Below, one piece after another: positions 56,790 through 64,000 of a DNA stretch of 64,000 nt (its first letter is position 1; each line of letters starts with the position of its first letter). Origin of the DNA: Haliclona indistincta (taxonomy: Eukaryota; Porifera; Demospongiae; Haplosclerida; Chalinidae). Location of the stretch: contig OZ024785.1 of NCBI GenBank assembly GCA_964017065.1, positions 9,255,086 through 9,319,085 on the forward strand, in the 5' to 3' direction. The notes beneath the pieces were generated by a model. The model made no database searches. It worked only from the letters and a program-made list of their open reading frames with translations, and was not told where the DNA came from. A program made the translations under genes and the position numbers.

Positions 56790-57003
56790 ATAATATTCCA
56801 CAGTCAATATAGGGCGGGGAGGCCTGACCAATCAGATTCGAGCGTGGGAAGTTTTAGGGTCCAGGCACTTTGCGCATGCAACCAAATTTGAGCTTCGCTC
56901 AAATTTGGTCACATTGCTTAAGTGCTCTGGACCCTAAAACTTCCCACGCTCGAATCTGATTGGTCAGGCCTCCCCACCCTATAGTGACTGTGGAATATTA
57001 TTA
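56790..57003. repeat. About 210-bp palindrome, copy 2
   Basis: Near-identical to copy 1, including the loop. A few substitutions (GTCAATATAGGG in one arm) are not mirrored in the other arm, so they arose after duplication. Confidence 0.9.
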
Positions 57004-57500
57004 TGCTCACGCACGTATGCACATTAAAGCCAACTAGCAAAATTATAGCATAATAGCATGCTCACTACTTATGCATGCACACTAGTATTTTTAATAATAG
57101 CAAACTAGCAAAAATAGCATAATAGCGTGCTAACTACTTATGCGTGCACAGTATTTTTAATAATAGCAAACTAGCAAAAATAGCATAATAGCATACTAAC
57201 TACTTATGCATGCACAGTATTTTTAATAATAGCAAACTAGCAAAAATAGCATAATAGCATACTAACTACTTATGCGTGCACAGTATTTTTAATAATAGCA
57301 AACTAGAAAAATAGCATAATAGCATGCTCATGCACTCACACTATAATAGCAAAGTATTAAAAATAGCAAAATAGTACCAATAATAGCAGTACAAAATTAG
57401 CACTGATGAATGTAGTAATCAAATGATAACTCTAATCCTAGCAAAGTCTTAAATTAGCACTGCTAGATACAATGCTATTTTTGCTAGCTTCAGTGAGAAT
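57004..57500. repeat. Right subterminal repeats of the transposon
   Basis: At least four tandem units of about 60 bases containing TAGCAAACTAGCAAAAATAG and CATGCACAGTATTTTTAAT. Complementary in motif content to the left minisatellite (GCTAGTTTGCTA), so the ends carry related inverted repeat clusters. Confidence 0.75.
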
Positions 57501-59400
57501 AGCCAATACCGCACCCTCATGCAGGAGCAGATGGAACAGTAGCACCAGTAACACTCCTCTTTGTACAGTACTAAATGATAATCATATTACAGGCATGTAT
57601 CACCGATTTAGGTTTATTTACCTGTTTCTGACGTAAAATGACACATATCAACAAACCAATGATAGCTCCAGTAACTATGACGACAACTATAATACAATAA
57701 AAAATAATAATGGATTCCACAATAATAATTATATCTCACCAAACACTAGTGGGACAATCACCACTACCAGAGATAGTGACTGTGATACAACTACAGACCC
57801 TGTGATATTAAAAATGAAAGTAATTGAAGAAGACCCTAGTATTGTCTAACCTGTTGATGAGGGTGTGGCTCCTGGTGCAGTACTAGACAGTAGTACAGTG
57901 TATTCATGTACAGCCACTCCTAATATGGTAACTGATGCTGTTGCGTTGATCTCATCTACTGCATCACCATCAGTAGCTATGATAGTGTATGATGGATGAG
58001 CTGGTGCATTGAGTATACACATTGATGACCCTTGTATTGATGCATGATACATATCATGACCAGTTAGTGTAGATCTGAACACCACATAGCAGCGAGGATT
58101 TGGTTCATGTCCCTCAACATACTGAACTATCAGACACACTCGACCATCAACTACTGGACCATTCACTGTGACACTCCATACATCAAATGTTGCTATAACA
58201 GTGTGTCAGAAATAGGCGTTGTGCCAGTATTTATCACTACTCACTGATCTCTACTAGAGGTGATTGATTTATTACTCCTCCTCCTACACTAGGCTGTACT
58301 AATGCTGATGCAGAGTACTTCTTGTTCTCAACTAAGTTAGTAAACGTAGCCACCACTCTCCTGCTACTATCAGGTAGCATGTTCACACTGCTAGTAGAAG
58401 CATTGATGCAAGAGTTGAGACAAGCTTGAATGATAACAGCATTATCACTGACACACACTGGTATGTTCTGTAATGAGCAATATTCTCTATTTTAGCACAA
58501 AACATAATATCTACCTCAATCGTAAATATGTAACTCCAGTCACTATTATTCCTCATATGAACGATTTTGTCAGCAGTAAAATTGACTGTGAGATGAATAT
58601 CTATGATGATTTGTGTGTGTAACTTGAGCACACATAATAACTATCTACACTCTACTATGTCACTATGATCTTACTTGATGGTATTGATACAGTGATACTG
58701 GATTTATTCCCGGTCCCGGCATCATTGACCGCTGTCACCTCTATCTCCAGTGTTTCTCCCAGACTTCTCACACTATAAAGGTACTCAGTGGTGTTTGTTG
58801 TGTCAGTCCTCAACACTGCTCCATCACTGTGTCTAGTGATGTTGATGGTGTAGTAGTTAATAGGGACTCCTTGTAGAGTGTAGGGAGCAGTCCAGGTGAG
58901 ACGTAGTGTACAGTGATCCACCTCAGTACTGGTCAGGCTGTTAACTGGTGACAGGAGACCTATACAGTGTGTAAATTGAGAGATATAATTATCTGTATGC
59001 AAATTGACTCACCTTGAACTAAAAGCAGAGCAGTATTAATTATTGTAATTTGACTAACTACAATACATCTCACAATAGTGTTATTGTGTTCTAGTAGAGC
59101 AGTAAATGACAGCACTGATAGCTTTCCACCATCAGGAAGGCTTTGAATAACTGTACTGGTTGCAACAACATTCGGAGTAGTGCTCCAAGCAATGACATCA
59201 TGACTGCTTGTAGTAGTACAAGTGAAGTTCACTAGCTGGCCTATACTGACATTTTGTGGTAGTGGTGCTTCAGTTACTGAGACAGCACTCACAAGTACAA
59301 TTCCTGTTATAGCTAACACAGAATAATAATGATATTTAATCCATCATAGATTCCTACCTCTAATGAACAGCAGCAAGCTAGCAAAGAGTAGTCGTTGCAT

Positions 59401-59590
59401 TCTAATAATGACGATGAGTGAGTAAACAAGCATTACTCACGTGATCACAAACATACACTGTCACAACAATAACACTATGTCTAGCAGTATTCATTACTTT
59501 GCTAGATAAATGTACATATGGCAAATGAGTACTAAATGTATTACAACTAATTAACATTATGCCTAATAATGTTCTACTAATGGATCACAC
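59401..59590 (-). promoter_or_regulatory. B-5 promoter region
   Basis: GTAAACAAGC, CACGTGATCACAAACATAC, CACTGTCACAACA; full CACGTG E-box at about 59439-59444. Confidence 0.45.
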
Positions 59591-59594
59591 AAAG

Positions 59595-59760
59595 GTGTGT
59601 TGTAACTTCTCCTGGCATGCAGGTACCACACTCAAGCCAGTGAGGTCAGTAGCTCCACTATTGTAGCATGAATAAATTATTTAATCTATCGAAAAGGTCA
59701 TTGATATAACTGCAACTGTATATAACTGCAACTGCAACTTGATGCTCATTTGAAAGCAAC
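59595..59760 (-). pseudogene. Death-domain exon relic after A-7
   Basis: Eroded copy like those at 2270 and 14085. A short CTGCAACTG/TATAACTGCAACTG duplication is seen near 59705-59735. No open frame. Confidence 0.55.
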
Positions 59761-60068
59761 AACAGAATGACATGTATGTCATTGAATAACTGAGTTTTAT
59801 CAACTTCCATTGTGTGAAAGTCAACTAACTTCCATGTATGAAGCACAGTAAACAGTGTATCATTGGGTCATGTATTGTACTGACATTAGCATCATCTTGT
59901 GGTGCTTTCTAAGTGTATTGCATCAGTAATGATTGTTTTTGTGTGCTCGGTTGAACTTTTACAGTAATGGTACTCAAATGTCTGTTGAAAGTGTACTGTA
60001 TACTCATGTTAAGATGACTTAATCACGACGAGTCGCATGATTGTTAAAATAATTGATTCCCATTGTCT
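59761..60068. other. A-7 3' flank
   Basis: Family-conserved non-coding sequence. Nothing else recognised. Confidence 0.45.
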
Positions 60069-62079
60069 TTATGTTCTATTGATCACACCATATGCTGGAC
60101 ACTCCTTCATCTCAATATTGCTGCTCTGTGGTGAGAATGCTACTGCTGGAATGTTCTCATACGAAGGAGCAGTCTGCACTGAACTCTGAGACAATGGATC
60201 AATATTCTCATACGTTGGGACAGGAGCAGGTGGAACAGTCAACACAGCTCTTTGCTTCTGCAAAATTATGTTAGTCATTCAAAAATTTACTTGCTTCAAA
60301 ACAATAATACCTTGACTTTTTTATTGCAAAACAAAAGTAGGAACACGGAACTTAGAATAATTCCTGATACAATAATTGTCACTAAACCTGTGCGTGACGC
60401 ATTGTTATGATAATAAGTACAGTACCTATATAACTTACCAACAGCAACTACTACTGACACAATCACTATTGTACTAGTGTCACTGGATGGTAGACTAGTT
60501 GATACTGATAGTGGGGTTACACAAATCGAATAAGGCAATGTACTGTTGCAGGTACTGACCAGTATTGGATGATGATACAGTATTTTGAGTTGATGATGTA
60601 GTAGTAGTGACATCAGGAACAGACACTCCTGTTATAGTAACTGGTGCTACAACATTGATGTCTTCTTCAGCATCAGCATCAGTAGCGATGATAGTGTATG
60701 ATGGGTTAGGGTCTACTTCTATGCAACCAGCAGTCTGATCAATTGTTCCATTATGCTCAGTTCCAGTCATACTACATCTAAACAAGATGAAAGAACTAGC
60801 TGGTTCAACATGACCCTCAACATATTCAACACTAAGACACACTCTTCCATTCTCTATGTTCATCACTGTAGCATTGCGTACATCGAAAGTGCCTGTAGTG
60901 GATTGAACCTTAAATGGATTAAACAACATTGGAATCAACACTAACTAAGAGTCCCCACTGGTTGTGACTGCTGTACCACTCCTCCATTATAGTGTATATT
61001 CAATGTTGCTGTGTACTTCCTGTTCTCCATTAAGTCAGTGAATGTAGCCATCACTCTCCTCTCTCCATCAGGTAACATGCTCACTGTACCATTAGTACTA
61101 GTACAAGATGAGTTCAGACATGCTTCAACAGTAACATGACTGATGGCATTTCCACACACTAGATAATCCTTCAAAAATAAGTATGTAAAGAATATCACAT
61201 GATCAGATGCAGCATCACCTTGAAACTAAGCATGTATGTCCAGTTGGAGATGTCTTGGATGGTATTCCGTATAATATTCATAAGTTTCATTTCACTTACT
61301 GTTATCAGTAAAGGCATTAAAATTATTTCATCTTAACTCACTTGATGAAGGTGTTTGCGTCATAATAGATGTTGCATTGCCAGTCCCTGCTCCATTCACT
61401 GCCAACACCTCTATCTCCAGCGTTTCTCCCAGACTGCTCACAATATAAAGGTACTCAGTGGTGTTTGTTGTGTCAGTCCTCAATACTGCTCCATTAGTAT
61501 CTTTTATGTTGATTATGTAATTAATGGCTACTCCATCTAGGCTGCTAGGAGCAATCCATGTGAAGTGTAGTGTACAGCTGTCAACTGTAGTACTAGTGAG
61601 GTCACTAACAGATGACAGTAGACCTATATACACAGTGTGATGTTACATACAATGATCAGGTTCTGTTACCTTGAATCATCAATACTGCAGAGCTCTGGTT
61701 CAAATCAGTACCTTTCAAAGCAACACAAACAATATAGATATTAGTCTGATCAGATGGAGCAATAAAGCTCAGTGTTACTTGTCTGTCTCCATTTGGTAGA
61801 ATGTTGTCATCAACAACACTGCCTCCTACTGGTGGTGTAGTAGTTATACCAAAACTAGTCAGTCCACTCGCCGGAACAGCACATGTGAACTCCACCATTG
61901 TACCATTACTGACATTTCTTGACTGAGGTGTGGTTGAAAACACTATTCCTGCTGCATAGCTACCTGAGGCACATCAAAGACATTACTTGTTAAAGAACTC
62001 TAGATCTATTTGATACAACTTGATCCATGCAGTCCTTACCTCTGGTAAACAGTACTAAGCTAGCAAGGAGCAGCAACAT
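60069..62079 (-). CDS. A-7: Ig/FN3 receptor, A-type, apparently intact
   Basis: Leader 62040-62079, Ig about 61670-61966 (FTCAVP, YIVCVA), FN3-1 about 61344-61624, FN3-2 about 61220-61300 (NWTYMLSFK) and 60947-61169, FN3-3 about 60560-60893, membrane about 60434-60505 and 60312-60383, tail 60069-60259 with both YENI motifs and AYGVINRT. No frameshift or stop was found. The FN3-2 first exon resembles A-3 and A-6 and not A-2, showing sub-lineages among A genes. Surface receptor inferred as for A-2. Confidence 0.83.
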
Positions 62080-62125
62080 ATTAAAGTCAGTGATAGAGTG
62101 AACATTATGTAAACAAGCCCAGATC
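62080..62125 (-). promoter_or_regulatory. Truncated A-7 promoter flank
   Basis: Keeps TATGTAAACAAGCCCAGATC but breaks off where the E-box and the AATATTTACTGTCACAACA block should follow. The mannosidase fragment begins immediately. A-7 therefore lacks most of the shared upstream block. Confidence 0.45.
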
Positions 62126-62873
62126 ATCTAAGAGAGAGAAAGATTCATGAAGTAAATCTCCACCATTACAAACAGACCATAGCTAAGAGAGATGCTTGTA
62201 CAGCAGTATGTTCAAATGGATCGATGTGCCATCCAATACGCAGACAAGCAGCATTGTAGTGTGTAGAGGCCTCATCATTCATGCACCATCCAGCATTGAT
62301 GAACTCCAGCTGTTTGTTATGTACCAGCTCTTGTACCTGAATAGTATCAAATGTCCATTCACATGCTATTATCTATGATTAGCCCCTCCCTCACACCTGA
62401 TCCTGTTTCTCTTGAATCTGTTCTCTCCACCAGCCTTTGAGAAATGCAATGTCAACATAAATAAACTTCTTCTCTTTGTCCTTAACCAGCTTATCAATCA
62501 CTGTATCTAGAATATACTTCACACCAGCTTGTGCTATCGATTCGTTAGCTGCAGCAAGACACAACAGTCAAGTTGTGGAGGTAACAGACAACAGAATTGC
62601 AAATGAGTTAGGCCACCAAGCTCTGCCGGGAGAGCTAGTGGGAGGAAAGAGACTGAAGAGAAGAAAGTAAGGACTAACCAAAAGCTTACCTCCATAGTAG
62701 TACTCATCCACTGTCTTTAGCCAGCCCACGTCATCGTGTTTGTGCGGTACAATATGAACGTTCAGCTTATCAGCTGCGCCTGCAGGCAGGCCTGCTGCAG
62801 GCACTTCAGTCCAACAGCAACAAAACAAAAGCAGCAAACCCGGAGCAAGCATTAAAACGCATGACCTCGCCAT
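62126..62873 (-). pseudogene. Truncated lysosomal alpha-mannosidase (GH38) gene
   Basis: Exon 1 (about 62690-62873) encodes a signal-like hydrophobic start and [19 protein letters not shown], the GH38 zinc-binding N-terminal motif. Exon 2 (about 62396-62548) has AGVKYILDTVIDKL and FIYVDIAFLKGWW. Exon 3 (about 62150-62340) has LEFINAGWCMNDEASTHY, then jumps to IGWHIDPFEHTAVQASL, the catalytic-nucleophile region. Relative to the family about 25 residues are missing between them, the usual PFGH reads PFEH, and a stop follows soon after. The remaining three quarters of the enzyme is absent. Known family role: lysosomal N-glycan breakdown. Likely a decayed duplicate placed at the array edge by rearrangement. 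Confidence 0.8.
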
Positions 62874-62989
62874 CTCCTAGCTGAATCGGCTACACAGCAG
62901 CTAATTCTTAACGATATTCATTTACAATCAACGATATTCATGACTTCTGCAAAATTAATCATGCATGCTGTCTGCATGCTGTACTTGTT
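62874..62989. other. 5' flank of the mannosidase fragment
   Basis: Short AT-rich spacer with a direct repeat AACGATATTCAT. No other feature. Confidence 0.35.
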
Positions 62990-63452
62990 AACCCTCGGCG
63001 CATGCGCGAGGGTTACGGTACTTGCCTGGTCGCATTCTGTCTATCGAGCTACAGAGAACAGCGATCACTTCTATGCGTCGACTAAGGCAAGACAGACTAA
63101 GCACGACCAGAGCTTGCAATCTGACTCGTGGATTTTGCGAAAATGCTTTCGTTCGCGAGTTACGACTGGCTCACCTTGACGGCCGTCTCGGACCTCTCTG
63201 AGGACAAAAACGCTCTGGTTGGCTGTCTAGGTACTCTTACAGTCGATTTGAATTGTAGCACAGCTCTGGGATGCATAGATTCTTCAAGAAAAAGTTGTCA
63301 GCTTACTGCACACGTGTACGTATTCGGTTGTAGTCACGCCCGCCTAATGCACCTTGACAGACCATTAATTTTAACTTCCAACATGCTAATTTATGGAGTT
63401 TGCAGCTATGCAGGCTGACACTACAATGCGAATGGCATGCCCGCCGAGGGTT
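62990..63452. mobile_element. Small TIR element
   Basis: Ends AACCCTCGGCGCATGC and GCATGCCCGCCGAGGGTT are inverted with a small offset. The interior has no recognised domain; overlapping short open frames (62940-63179, 63128-63418) are not assigned. Target duplication unclear. Confidence 0.4.
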
Positions 63453-63522
63453 TGTGAAATATTTCATAAATTTTGGTAATCAAACAGTCAACAGTCACAC
63501 ATTTCAGCAGTTATCCAGTTTG

Positions 63523-64000
63523 CTATGTTGTAGTGATCACATCATATAATTGACACTCATTCATCTCAATATTGTATGTGCCCAAAAACAACAACATTGT
63601 ACATAGGATTCCACGAAGACAACGATCCTGCTCCCAGATAGGTGTGGTAGAACTCTCAACAGGAGGTGGATTAGTAGCAACAGTAACACTCTCCTTTGTA
63701 GCTTCTTGATTCTGTAAAGAAAGATACATGTATTACTAAAGGCACACTCAGATAAATTATGTACATTTGTTTACCTGTTTCTTCTTGTACCGCCAAACCA
63801 TACACACAAAAAAAATAAAAAATGATCCTGATATCATGATGAAAATAGCTAAGCAAAATTTTGAAATGATCATGTAGGAGAAACGTTTTTGTGTATTTCT
63901 CATCAAATGCTACTGAGACACTCACTAATGCCGGATATAAAGATTCTGTTATATTTATGAACACAAAATTAATATTAATAATAGTGAGAGTTGTAGAGTA
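63523..64000 (-). CDS. D-1: distant receptor family member (membrane and tail part)
   Basis: The tail exon (about 63523-63716) ends NIEMNECQLYDVITTT, clearly related to NIEMKECPAYGVITRT of the A genes, but the YENI region is replaced by an unrelated stretch. The exon before it (about 63774-63848) encodes AIFIMISGSFFIFFVCMVW then RYKKKQ, a membrane helix and stop-transfer. A further exon begins near 63928 (NITESLYPAL) and runs off the window. It keeps only one tail tyrosine motif (LYDVI). Ectodomain unknown. Confidence 0.6.

Larger units (their letters stand above)
49376..57530. mobile_element. 8.1 kb DNA transposon with KDZ-like transposase and DUF3987 gene
   Basis: The body (49385-57521) is flanked by the 9-bp direct repeat CAGGAGCAG (49376-49384 and 57522-57530), and paralogs show the empty site. 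Inverted termini share GGTGCGGTATTGGCTA (49390-49405 and about 57500-57515). It holds two divergent genes: a DUF3987-like gene (minus) and a KDZ-like transposase (plus), with the promoter region between. Also inside: a 59-bp minisatellite, an AAT repeat, a CTAAAC satellite, two 210-bp palindromes and subterminal AT-rich repeats. Both genes are open, so the element may be recently active. The family is my assignment from motifs. Confidence 0.8.
49224..59400 (-). pseudogene. B-5: B-type receptor whose tail exon is split by an 8.1 kb transposon
   Basis: The upstream part (57522-59400) is complete and open: leader, Ig (about 59010-59310; FTCTTT, core tryptophan VIAWST, VRCIVV), FN3-1 (about 58670-58950), FN3-2 (about 58500-58590 and 58243-58480), FN3-3 (about 57850-58190), two membrane exons and the first tail codons. 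The transposon interrupts the tail just before the first YENI; the remainder with both YENI motifs and the stop is at 49224-49384. If transcribed, the receptor would keep its ectodomain and membrane anchor but lose the tyrosine motifs. Confidence 0.82.

Overview
The window looks like nuclear DNA of an early-branching animal, most probably a demosponge; Amphimedon-like is my inference and is not proven by the sequence. Pointers are AT-rich compact genes, very short spliceosomal introns (about 50-80 bases) with GT..AG ends, Ig, fibronectin III and death-fold domains, and several classes of eukaryotic transposon. No prokaryotic operon, rRNA, confident tRNA or CRISPR array is visible.

The backbone is a head-to-tail tandem array of paralogous type I membrane receptor genes, all on the minus strand. 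The reference model (A-2, 2741-4784) has nine coding exons that splice in frame to about 529 residues: signal peptide, Ig-like domain, three fibronectin III-like modules, a membrane segment split by one intron, and a short cytoplasmic tail with two YENI motifs and a final AYGVI motif. I count A-type copies (A-1 to A-7), B-type copies (B-1 to B-5), two A/B chimeras in a recent tandem duplication (AB-1, AB-2), one divergent ectodomain on a family membrane/tail module (C-1) and one distant member at the right edge (D-1). Copies without a visible break are A-1 (partial), A-2, A-4, A-7, B-3, C-1 and AB-1. The others carry frameshifts, deletions, a lost start codon or transposons in coding exons. 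A separate exon with its own splice acceptor encodes a death domain; it lies 3' of the tail exon. It is recognisable after B-type tails and after one A-type tail (A-5), but eroded to relics or absent after every other A-type or C-type tail.

Layout: 1-5.4 kb A-1, a B-1 relic, A-2 and a death-domain exon left from a deleted B gene; 5.7-7.8 kb a foldback element holding about 0.9 kb of pure GGAA repeat; 8.3-13.9 kb A-3 and B-3; 14.6-17.3 kb A-4 and an intact death-domain exon; 18-20.3 kb inverted-repeat elements and a LINE 3' end; 20.7-27.5 kb A-5, a nested transposon and B-4; 28.2-31.7 kb C-1; 32-35.2 kb a LINE cut by a hAT-like and a TTAA element, then a RecQ-bearing TIR element; 35.4-37.9 kb two tandem foldback elements; 38-49 kb A-6, AB-1 and AB-2; 49.4-57.5 kb an 8.1 kb DNA transposon inserted in the B-5 tail exon; 57.5-62.1 kb the rest of B-5 and A-7; 62.1-62.9 kb a truncated lysosomal alpha-mannosidase; 63-64 kb a small TIR element and D-1.

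Two systems deserve attention. The first is the receptor array: fast-diverging Ig/FN3 ectodomains on a homogenised tyrosine-motif tail with an optional death domain, an architecture expected of immune or allorecognition receptors. The second is the 8.1 kb transposon, which pairs a KDZ-like transposase gene with a divergent DUF3987 (primase/helicase-like) gene on the opposite strand, with inverted termini and a target duplication of about 9 bp.
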